Shown: one piece after another, positions 19,687 through 28,247 of the stretch
How positions within the stretch are numbered: position 1 is the stretch's first letter
Layout of the letters: every line of letters begins with the position of its first letter
Assembly: GCA_016840165.1 (NCBI GenBank)
Contig: JAEOSU010000051.1
Location: forward strand, 1 to 64,000
Source: Promethearchaeota archaeon
Lineage (GTDB): Archaea > Asgardarchaeota > Lokiarchaeia > Sigyniarchaeales > SOKP01
Length of the DNA: 64,000 nucleotides
Direction of reading: 5' to 3'
Notes under the pieces: model-generated
What the model was told of the DNA's origin: nothing
The model's input: the letters and a program-made list of their open reading frames with translations, nothing else
Databases searched by the model: none
Translations under genes and position numbers: made by a program

Positions 19687-22602
19687 TTATTTATTAAATT
19701 CAGGATCATACAAATGACACGCAACAAAATAATTATTTTCAACTTCTATGCTTCTGGGAACTATAGAACTGCACGGTTCGAACCGATAGGGACACCTTGG
19801 GTGAAACCGGCATCCTGAAGGGGGATATATTAAATTTGGTACTAATCCAGGGATTACTTCAAGTTCCTCTTTCTTTTTGCCAATAACGGGTATCGATCCA
19901 AGAAGGCCCTTTGTATATGGATGAGAAGGTTTTTCAAATACTCTATAAATATCTCCATATTCAACTATAAAACCACTATACATGACTGCAACCCTGTCAC
20001 ACATCTTTGATATGATTCCAAGATCGTGTGTAATAAAAAGAATAGAGGTATTATATTTTTCGCGGAGATTCTTCATTAAATTAAGTATTTGATTTTGGAT
20101 TGTAACATCTAAAGCAGTTGTAGGTTCATCTGCTATTAATAATTTAGGACTACATGCAAGAGCCATAGCAACTTGAATTCTTTGGCGCATTCCCCCACTT
20201 AATTCATGGGGATATAGGTTATAAACACGTTCTGGGGAAGGAATGTTTAGTTCTCTAAGTAATTGTTCACTGAATTCTCGAGCAATACTGTATATGCTTT
20301 TACCAGGATGTTTCAATGTTTCAATGAGAAGCTCGTCTTCCATGTGTTGGAGATATACTTCCGAGATTTGCTTACCTACTTTAAAAACCGGATTTAGGGA
20401 ATTAAGGGGATCTTGAAAAATCATGGTTATCTTATTTCCACGATAATTTAAAATTTCTTTTTGAGATTTTTGGAGTAAATCTTCTCCTTCAAATATAACT
20501 TTTCCACTCTCAATTTTCCCTGGAGGCCGAACAACCTGAAGTATAGATAATGCCGTAACTGATTTCCCACAACCTGTTTCTCCTACAAGACCAAGCGTTT
20601 CACCTTTGTAGATTTTAAAAGAGACTCCTTCTACCGCACGTACAACACCTTCTTCAGTGTAAAAATAGGTTGTAAGATCCTCTACATCCAAAATAACTTT
20701 TTTTCCTTCAATTTCTCTCTCTTGAATTTTCGGTACTGCTACAATTGGTACGATTTTTTGATCTTTACTCATTTCTTTCTTGAATTCTTCAGGATTGAAT
20801 TTCACTTTCAAAGAAACGGTAAAAAAAATGAGAAAAATAAATATATCAATAATAAGGTGAACTCGAATATCTTGAACGTTAAAATGATAATACGGTAAAA
20901 TTGATAGAATAAATACCAATATGCTTTCAATAATAATTATACCCAAGAAAAAAGTAATAACTCCAACCCTAAACACGAAATTTAAAGATTGTTTAAACTC
21001 TTTTTTATAAAGCTTCGTAACAATAACTGAACCAACAAAAATATCTATAACTACAACAAGAAGATCATTTAGAAGAATATCACCAAAAAGATTAACAAAA
21101 AATATTCCAAATGGTAAATTTATAATTAACCATATTACATTTATAATAAATGTCTTTCTAAGGGAAGTATCAAATCCTTTCTTACTTGAAAGCCATCTTG
21201 TTATATATATTCCCACTATAAATATAATAATTGAAGAAATTATAACAGAGAAAACATCAGAGATGAGGATTTGATAGATCCCCATAAAAAAATAATAATA
21301 AACGAAGAAAAGTGGAATAACCAAAAGCCAAAGGAAAATAACTCCACCAATGAAAATAGAGTCTCTAATAATTTTTCTTGGAATTTGTTTCTCAAAAGGT
21401 ATGAGTTTGTTAAAAATAATCATAATAGAGATATCAATAAGAATTATAAAAAAAGCATATTGAACACTAAGAAAAAACATCTCAATAATGGGATTTAAGT
21501 TAGATAATAATTGAAAGAAATTAATTGAAAGAATGACAAAAACAATAATCCACAATAAACCTACGATAATATTCTTAAATAACTTTCTCTTTTTATTAAT
21601 TAAATGGGTGTTATCGTCTAAATAAGGTAAGCTCCTAAGTTTTTTCATTAAAAAGAAATATAATTTATAAGAAACACTTTCTACAAGATAAATGACACCC
21701 TCATACTTATTAAAACTATCCTCAAGATCTTGAGGGTTTCCTATAGTTTCCTTTCCTCCAAATAGTCGATTATTAATTGTTTTTTCTTTTTCTTTTGTTA
21801 TCACTTCTAAAACTTTTTTCCTACTTTTTATAGCCGCTTCTGGTAAAAACTTAATTCTTAATAAATTGAAATAGCTCACAATAAATATCCCTAAAATAAG
21901 AATTATTTCCACACGAAGATCTTGTTTTATAAAAGTCATTCCGAATAATCGAGACAGATACATTTCAAAAATGATAAATTGGACTGACCAGATCCCAAAC
22001 GAGATTAGTCCACTTGCAATCAAAGAATCTCTGAATGCCTTTTTTGGGATCTGATTCTCAATTGGTTTTGATTTATCTATTAAATACATAAGAACTATGA
22101 TAAAGAAGACTGTAAAAAATGCCGTGAAAAATCCTATATATAATAGATCATAATCTGGTTTATTTGGTTCCCATTCCAATTGAAGTCCTAATATCTCAAA
22201 TGAGAGAAATATTACTGCTATACTCCAAATTACACCCAATATTATTATAAATTTTAGTTTGAAATCTTTAAATATTTGATGTATATCTTCAAATTCTGAA
22301 GCTTTATAGAACTTTGGTAAAAATAATTTATATATAGGAAAAAATGTGCTTATTGCTACTGCGAAAAAGAGAATAAAATTATTCAAATATCCAATTATTG
22401 GATAATCGTCAAAGGTTTCAACAACAAACCCGATACCGAATATCATACCAAAGACCAATAATAAAGTTAAACATAAGCTTTTAACATTTATTGGTATTCC
22501 TTTATCCTTTGGAAGTAGTTTGTTTATTAAACTAAAAATAAGACTTAAAATTAATATTATAACAATAACTTCAACTAGAACTAGTCCATAATTAAAAGCC
22601 AT
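19687..22602 (-). CDS. Oligopeptide ABC transporter ATP-binding protein (OppD/DppD-like) with very large N-terminal multi-TM extension
   Basis: GETGCGKSV, LSGGMRQRIQVAMALACSPKLLIADEPTTALDVT; about 640 aa of TM helices N-terminal to the NBD. Confidence 0.9.
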   Translation of the reverse strand: MAFNYGLVLVEVIVIILILSLIFSLINKLLPKDKGIPINVKSLCLTLLLVFGMIFGIGFVVETFDDYPIIGYLNNFILFFAVAISTFFPIYKLFLPKFYKASEFEDIHQIFKDFKLKFIIILGVIWSIAVIFLSFEILGLQLEWEPNKPDYDLLYIGFFTAFFTVFFIIVLMYLIDKSKPIENQIPKKAFRDSLIASGLISFGIWSVQFIIFEMYLSRLFGMTFIKQDLRVEIILILGIFIVSYFNLLRIKFLPEAAIKSRKKVLEVITKEKEKTINNRLFGGKETIGNPQDLEDSFNKYEGVIYLVESVSYKLYFFLMKKLRSLPYLDDNTHLINKKRKLFKNIIVGLLWIIVFVILSINFFQLLSNLNPIIEMFFLSVQYAFFIILIDISIMIIFNKLIPFEKQIPRKIIRDSIFIGGVIFLWLLVIPLFFVYYYFFMGIYQILISDVFSVIISSIIIFIVGIYITRWLSSKKGFDTSLRKTFIINVIWLIINLPFGIFFVNLFGDILLNDLLVVVIDIFVGSVIVTKLYKKEFKQSLNFVFRVGVITFFLGIIIIESILVFILSILPYYHFNVQDIRVHLIIDIFIFLIFFTVSLKVKFNPEEFKKEMSKDQKIVPIVAVPKIQEREIEGKKVILDVEDLTTYFYTEEGVVRAVEGVSFKIYKGETLGLVGETGCGKSVTALSILQVVRPPGKIESGKVIFEGEDLLQKSQKEILNYRGNKITMIFQDPLNSLNPVFKVGKQISEVYLQHMEDELLIETLKHPGKSIYSIAREFSEQLLRELNIPSPERVYNLYPHELSGGMRQRIQVAMALACSPKLLIADEPTTALDVTIQNQILNLMKNLREKYNTSILFITHDLGIISKMCDRVAVMYSGFIVEYGDIYRVFEKPSHPYTKGLLGSIPVIGKKKEELEVIPGLVPNLIYPPSGCRFHPRCPYRFEPCSSIVPRSIEVENNYFVACHLYDPEFNK

Positions 22603-22631
22603 AGAATTTATCCTTTTTTACTGTATTTTTT

Positions 22632-23633
22632 TTATTTTATATGTAATCGTGGATCTAATGCATCCCGTAACCCATCACCAATTAATATAAATCCAATGGA
22701 AGTAAGACCTATGAATAATCCTGGCCAGAGAGCTGCTCCTGGAGTATCAAAATGACCTCTTGCATACATGATATCTGCTCCCCAATTAGCAATAGTAGGA
22801 TCTCCCAAACCGATAAAAGCAAGACCTGCTAGACCCAAAACAGTAGTACCCATTGCTCCAAAAAAAGAAATAATAATGGGAGAAATTGTATTGGGAAAAA
22901 TATGTTTAAACATAACTCTAAACTTATCTGCCCCACTACTTATTGCAGCTCTAACATAATCATTTTGTTTTACTTGTAAAACTAAAGATCTCATAAATCT
23001 AATATTATAGGGTATAAAGAGAATACCATAAATTATTAGAACCTGATATAAATCATTTCCAACTAAGGGAGCAATAATTATAACAATTATCAACATTGGT
23101 AAACTTAAGAAGATATCACAGAGACGCATCATGACGGAATCAACCCAACCTCCAAAATATGCCGAAATTGTTCCTAATATAACACCTCCACCAATGGAAA
23201 TTGCAACAGGCAATAGTGCTGCCTGTAGAGTAGTCCTAGCACCCCAGATTAATCTTCCAAGAATGTCCCATCCATATATTGTTGTACCTAATGGATGTTC
23301 TGGTGATGGTGGCAGGAAAGCATCATCTGGAGGATATAATGGGGGCGTTACATTTGCTAAAGTAAGTTCAGTAAGCCAAGGACCATAAACGGCTATAAAA
23401 GCAATAATTAAAACTAAGAGAAAACCGAGTAGGGTTAATGGTGTAATAAAACGGCGGAATAATCTCCTTTTTGATTTAATTTTTCCAATCTGATATTCTC
23501 GTTCGGAAAATTCAGGAACTCTATAACCAGGCAATAAATAAAATTTTATTAATTGCTTAATTTTTGAATTGTTTTTTATTGAATCTTCCTCAATTTCCTC
23601 TTTTTCGCTATAAACTTGCATTATTAAAATCAC
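22632..23633 (-). CDS. Oligopeptide/dipeptide ABC transporter permease (OppC/DppC-like)
   Basis: HPLGTTIYGWDILGRLIWGARTTL, binding-protein-dependent permease EAA-like loop RAAISSGADKFRVMFKHIFPNTISPI. Confidence 0.93.
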   Translation of the reverse strand: MILIMQVYSEKEEIEEDSIKNNSKIKQLIKFYLLPGYRVPEFSEREYQIGKIKSKRRLFRRFITPLTLLGFLLVLIIAFIAVYGPWLTELTLANVTPPLYPPDDAFLPPSPEHPLGTTIYGWDILGRLIWGARTTLQAALLPVAISIGGGVILGTISAYFGGWVDSVMMRLCDIFLSLPMLIIVIIIAPLVGNDLYQVLIIYGILFIPYNIRFMRSLVLQVKQNDYVRAAISSGADKFRVMFKHIFPNTISPIIISFFGAMGTTVLGLAGLAFIGLGDPTIANWGADIMYARGHFDTPGAALWPGLFIGLTSIGFILIGDGLRDALDPRLHIK

Positions 23634-23646
23634 TTCTTTTTAATCG

Positions 23647-24717
23647 TTACTTAAAAGTTATTCTTGGGTCGATCACGACATAGAGCACATCAGTAATTAA
23701 TGTTCCACTAATTATAATTAAACATGAACATACTAAAAATCCATTTATAAGTAAATAATCACCAACAAATATAGAACGAACAAAATAATATCCAAATCCT
23801 AAATAATTAAAAGTTGCTTCTAAGAAAATAGATCCTAAAAGTGCTCCTGTTATTGTAGTTATTATAAGGTTACTTGAAGGAATTAACGCATTCCGAATGG
23901 CATGTGAATTAATGACCTTTTTTTCCGGAAGGCCCTTAGCACGGGCAGTCCGAATATAATCTTGATCCATGACATCTAACATACTAGAACGGGTTTGTCT
24001 CGTAATACCCGCAAGAGATCCAAAAGATATACAAATTACGGGAATAAATAAATGGAGGATTGTATCAAAAAAGAAAACTGGATCATTATTCAAAATAGCA
24101 TCAATAAGGCGAAATCCAGTGAAATATTCCCCTGATAAATGAGCTCCAGGTGTATTTGAAAACATAATCTGTATAGATATTTCTCCATATGTGAATTCTT
24201 TTAGAATTACACCAAAAAATACTTGCAGGAGGTTACCTATAAAAAATATTGGTAATCCCGCTCCTAAAACTGCAAGAAAGCGAATGGAGGTATCTTTCAG
24301 CTTATCTTTGTTAGTTGAAGACACAATTCCAAGTTTTACCGCAATAATAGGTATTATAACAATTGGAAATATCATTAACTCAATAGTTTTTGGAAAAACA
24401 GTACCGATAACTTCAATTACCGGGACATCACGCATAATAACATAAGAATTGCCCCAATTTCCTGTGAAAAAATTCTGTAGATATATAAATAGCTGTACCA
24501 ATACTGGTTTGTCATATCCCATTCTTCTTTCTTCCTCTTCAATCATTCTCTGGATTTGTACTAAATCTTCGCCCGGCGCTATCTGTGAAATCACGGGAAA
24601 TACATCCATATTTTTTGATAAAATAAAAGTAATTATTAAAACTATGATTAATATTGGAACCATCATCAATATCCGCTTGATAATATATTTAATCATATTC
24701 TGACTTTGACGAGCCAA
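23647..24717 (-). CDS. Oligopeptide/dipeptide ABC transporter permease (OppB/DppB-like)
   Basis: MIKYIIKRILMMVPILIIVLIITF; QDYIRTARAKGLPEKKVINSHAIRNALIP. Confidence 0.93.
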   Translation of the reverse strand: MARQSQNMIKYIIKRILMMVPILIIVLIITFILSKNMDVFPVISQIAPGEDLVQIQRMIEEEERRMGYDKPVLVQLFIYLQNFFTGNWGNSYVIMRDVPVIEVIGTVFPKTIELMIFPIVIIPIIAVKLGIVSSTNKDKLKDTSIRFLAVLGAGLPIFFIGNLLQVFFGVILKEFTYGEISIQIMFSNTPGAHLSGEYFTGFRLIDAILNNDPVFFFDTILHLFIPVICISFGSLAGITRQTRSSMLDVMDQDYIRTARAKGLPEKKVINSHAIRNALIPSSNLIITTITGALLGSIFLEATFNYLGFGYYFVRSIFVGDYLLINGFLVCSCLIIISGTLITDVLYVVIDPRITFK

Positions 24718-24741
24718 TTTTTTCCCTCCTAAATACCATCT

Positions 24742-25122
24742 CTAATATTTTTCTTTTTTTCTTACTGATAATTGTTTTAATTTCATCCCAATCAGAGAAC
24801 CGCTTAGAGTTAATCCGATTAAAATTAAAATGTTAAGATATCCTTCAAAATAGGCAAATTGTAAAATGAAGGGTTCTAAACTGAACCCAAACATAATATA
24901 ATAAAATATAAAACCCTCAACAATTATCGTAGGAACCAGCCAGATCGATGCTCTAATTCCATAGTGAGGAATATCTTCCTTGTAAGTCATAATGAAACAC
25001 ACTACAAATAATAAAATTGCTCCTAGAAAAAAACTGCGAGTATAAGTAGTATATGTCCATATTAATATTGTCCTATCCATATCTAAAAAAGAAATCCAGT
25101 CACCATATTGATCATATAACAT
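24742..25122 (-). CDS. Small membrane protein of the opp operon; coding probably extends upstream to about 25285
   Basis: Open frame continues upstream as VKIKKPINIQQDEFQAEPEFRAHFKIDWGRQGTVILCYIIIILGYYGIIANT-MLYDQ; shares an xxxIPxxxxRxSI motif with the OppD extension. Confidence 0.7.
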   Translation of the reverse strand: MLYDQYGDWISFLDMDRTILIWTYTTYTRSFFLGAILLFVVCFIMTYKEDIPHYGIRASIWLVPTIIVEGFIFYYIMFGFSLEPFILQFAYFEGYLNILILIGLTLSGSLIGMKLKQLSVRKKEKY

Positions 25123-25343
25123 AGTATTGGCAATAATTCCATAATAACCTAAAATAATTATTATATAACATAAGATTACGGTTCCTTGCCTACCCCAATC
25201 AATTTTAAAATGAGCACGAAACTCCGGCTCGGCTTGAAACTCATCTTGTTGGATATTAATAGGTTTTTTAATTTTTACTCACTCATCTTGGTTATTACTG
25301 TAAGATTCTATATTAATCTTGAGTTAGACTTGATTGATTTAAT

Positions 25344-25400
25344 TATACATTAATTATTTTCATAATAATAAATGTTTGATTTGTAAATGATTAATGTATA
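25344..25400. promoter_or_regulatory. 11-bp perfect inverted repeat TATACATTAAT / ATTAATGTATA upstream of the opp operon
   Basis: Arms 25344-25354 and 25390-25400, 35-bp spacer. Confidence 0.5.
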
Positions 25401-25474
25401 TTTATATTTTTTTTTGTTTAATTCATTATAATTTTAAATATAAAATAAATAAATTTATGGTGTTTAAAGTGGTT

Positions 25475-26752
25475 TTAGGCATCAAGGTTTTCGATTACAG
25501 TTGCCACACCTTGCCCTCCACCACAACATGCATTAGCAACACCATATTTTGCTTTTTTATCTTTCAATATCCTAGCTAATGTTCCAGTCAATCTTACCAT
25601 AGTAGAACCTAAAGGATGTCCAATTGCTGTTGAACCGCCCATAATATTTACTTTTTCTTCGGGTATGTTAAATTTATCCATGCAATTTAACGTAACTATA
25701 CAAAATGCTTCATTAATTTCCCAGAAATCAATATCCTCCACCTTCAAACCAGCATATTCTAATGCCTTTTGAGTAGCAGGTACTGGCCCTCTTCCCATTG
25801 TATGAGGATCTACTCCTGCCCAACCGATGGAGACTATCCTTGCCATTGGTTCCAGACCTCTTCTTTTTGCTTCTTCTGCTTCCATTAAAACTGCCGCAGT
25901 TGCTCCAGCATTTAAAGGAGAAGAATTTGCTGCTGTAATTACTCCTTCTTCACTTCCTTCTCGTTTAATATAACCTTCTTTTCCACCATTTTTTTTTAAG
26001 AAAAAGGGTTTTGTTAATCGTGGTAATTTTGATACTGCTTCTAATGTAGATTTTCTAGCATTCATATCTTTATCAATTATCATTTTCTCATTCACATTAC
26101 CAGGTACATGGCCTTCAATTGGGACTATTTCATCTTTAAACCAACCAGATTCTTGGCTTTTAATAGTTAAGTTATGACTTCTTACTCCAAATTTATCCAG
26201 ATCTTCTTTTGTAAAGGTAGGTATTTCTTCTTCATAGAGTAATTGAGCAGTACTTAACATGTTAAAAAAGACTCTTAAATCCATATCTGGGCGATAATAT
26301 ATGCTATCCTTATAGGCAAGCTTTAAATTAGGATCCGTACCCGATCCATAAACTCTTGTCATATGCTCAAAACCTGTTGAAAGTACTGTTTTGCTAAATC
26401 CATTCATAATTTCCATAATTCCAACATGCATTCCTGTTCCAGCAGAGCCACATTGTCTATCTACAAAAAAAGCTGGAACATTAAAGGGAAATCCTGATAA
26501 AAATAGAGGTAACCTACCACCATAGGTCCAATTTTCTAATACCCCGACGGCACATCCGACAGAACAATCATCAATATCCTTTTTTTCTATTCCTTTATCC
26601 GCCAATCTTTTATCAAACATATGCATTAAAAGCTGGGCTAATAGTTCATCTCCTCTAATTTCTCCAAATACATCACTTTCAGGTTGATTTGTTCGAGATC
26701 GGGAGAATGCGGTACGTACATAATCAATTAACCATACTTCGTTATTTTTCAT
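25475..26752 (-). CDS. Thiolase family (acetyl-CoA C-acyltransferase)
   Basis: VDRQCGSAGTGMH, INEAFC, GGSTAIGHPLGSTMVRL, NACCGGGQG. Confidence 0.93.
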   Translation of the reverse strand: MKNNEVWLIDYVRTAFSRSRTNQPESDVFGEIRGDELLAQLLMHMFDKRLADKGIEKKDIDDCSVGCAVGVLENWTYGGRLPLFLSGFPFNVPAFFVDRQCGSAGTGMHVGIMEIMNGFSKTVLSTGFEHMTRVYGSGTDPNLKLAYKDSIYYRPDMDLRVFFNMLSTAQLLYEEEIPTFTKEDLDKFGVRSHNLTIKSQESGWFKDEIVPIEGHVPGNVNEKMIIDKDMNARKSTLEAVSKLPRLTKPFFLKKNGGKEGYIKREGSEEGVITAANSSPLNAGATAAVLMEAEEAKRRGLEPMARIVSIGWAGVDPHTMGRGPVPATQKALEYAGLKVEDIDFWEINEAFCIVTLNCMDKFNIPEEKVNIMGGSTAIGHPLGSTMVRLTGTLARILKDKKAKYGVANACCGGGQGVATVIENLDA

Positions 26753-26968
26753 CGATACTTTTCACCATAAAAAAAAATTTTAAATCTACATTGTATATTA
26801 TTCCTTTTTTTTTAAATATTTTAGTTAGCAAAGTCAAAATTATAAAATAAGTACTAAATGGGGTAACTTTCTTATTCATTCAAAAAGTAATTTTGAAAAA
26901 TTTTTTTAATGAGTGCTGTCTATTTATTACACCTCACGTTAAAATTAATAAAAGGAAGTGAATATAAG

Positions 26969-28138
26969 GTGGAAGTAAAAAATATAGTAATACTTGGTTT
27001 TGGGGATATGGGAAAAGGAATTGCCCAAGTATGTTTAATGGCAGGGTATAATATTACTGCGGTGGATGTGAGCGATAAAATTATCCAGGAGGGACTAGAG
27101 TACAATAAGACTGGTTTTGAAAAATTAGAACAGAAAGGAAAATTACCTAAAGGTGTGACTGCGGCAGCAATTATGGAAAAATTAAAAGTAGATAAAAACT
27201 TAAGCAATGCGGTGAAAAATGCTGATCTTGTAATAGAAGCGGTCTCAGAGAAATCCGATCTTAAACAGCAATTATGTAAGGAGGTAATTGAACAATCTCC
27301 TAAACATTGCATATTTGCTTCGAACACATCTACTATTAGTATAACAGAAATTGCTCAAAGGTGTAATAAACCTGAAAATGTAATTGGAATGCATTTCTTT
27401 AATCCTGCTCCCTTAATGCGCTTGATAGAAGTAATAAAAGGAAATAAAACTTCAGAGGAAACCATGGATATTGGCGTGAAAGTTGCTAAGACATTGCCTT
27501 GTCTTAGAGGAGAGAGATATGTTGCGCAAGTTTTGAAAGATCGCCCTGGATTCATTGTAAATAGGGTATTAGCACCTAATAGTATATATAATAATTATAT
27601 TTTGGATCTAGCATATGAGAAGGGAATACCTTGGGAACAAGTTGATGCTGATTTATCAAATCCAAAAGCTCCTATGACTTCATTAACCTTAGCTGATTTT
27701 ACTGGTAGAGATATAGCATATAACGCCAGTCTATATTATGCGGAGAAAATTTCCCCCGATTTCAAACCTGGTAAAGTTTTAACTATGCATTATAATAACG
27801 GTACTCTAGGAAAAAAAACCGGAAAAGGATTTTATGATTGGTCCAAAGGGAGACCTCAGCCTGATTTATCCAAGAAAGCTGGATTAGTTGATCGTCGGGT
27901 TTTTGCTGCAATTAGTGCTAATGAAGGTTGTAGGATTTTGGAAGAAGGTGTCGCAAAAAGTTGGAAAGTTATAGATGAAGCCATTTTGGCAGGCATGAAC
28001 TTTCCTGGTCCAATGGAATATGCAACGACTAATTATAAAGAGCTTAGCAATATATTAGAGGAGTATTCAGAGAAATTAGGAAAGGATTATATAAAACCTT
28101 GTGAGTTACTAAAATCTGGAAAATTTGTCGATATGTAA
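26969..28138 (+). CDS. 3-hydroxyacyl-CoA dehydrogenase (GTG start at 26969 preferred over ATG 26909)
   Basis: VEVKNIVILGFGDMGKGIAQVCLMAGYNITAVD Rossmann motif, HFFNPAPLMRLIEVI, RPGFIVNRV; GTG preceded by a purine-rich stretch. Confidence 0.9.
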   Translation: MEVKNIVILGFGDMGKGIAQVCLMAGYNITAVDVSDKIIQEGLEYNKTGFEKLEQKGKLPKGVTAAAIMEKLKVDKNLSNAVKNADLVIEAVSEKSDLKQQLCKEVIEQSPKHCIFASNTSTISITEIAQRCNKPENVIGMHFFNPAPLMRLIEVIKGNKTSEETMDIGVKVAKTLPCLRGERYVAQVLKDRPGFIVNRVLAPNSIYNNYILDLAYEKGIPWEQVDADLSNPKAPMTSLTLADFTGRDIAYNASLYYAEKISPDFKPGKVLTMHYNNGTLGKKTGKGFYDWSKGRPQPDLSKKAGLVDRRVFAAISANEGCRILEEGVAKSWKVIDEAILAGMNFPGPMEYATTNYKELSNILEEYSEKLGKDYIKPCELLKSGKFVDM

Positions 28139-28247
28139 TAGTATTTTTTATTATTCATTCAATTATAGGAAATTAAAAAAGAGGGTAAAAATGACAATAA
28201 TTAAGTATAAAACGATGTTAAATACAGTTTTAATAGGTGACATTTAG

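Noticed and set aside
26909-26968. ATG start giving MSAVYLLHLTLKLIKGSEYK before the dehydrogenase
   Set aside because: Not typical of the family N-terminus; GTG at 26969 starts right before the Rossmann strand and has a purine-rich leader.
26920-27327. 135-aa antisense ORF
   Set aside because: Opposite the 3-hydroxyacyl-CoA dehydrogenase Rossmann domain; no independent support.
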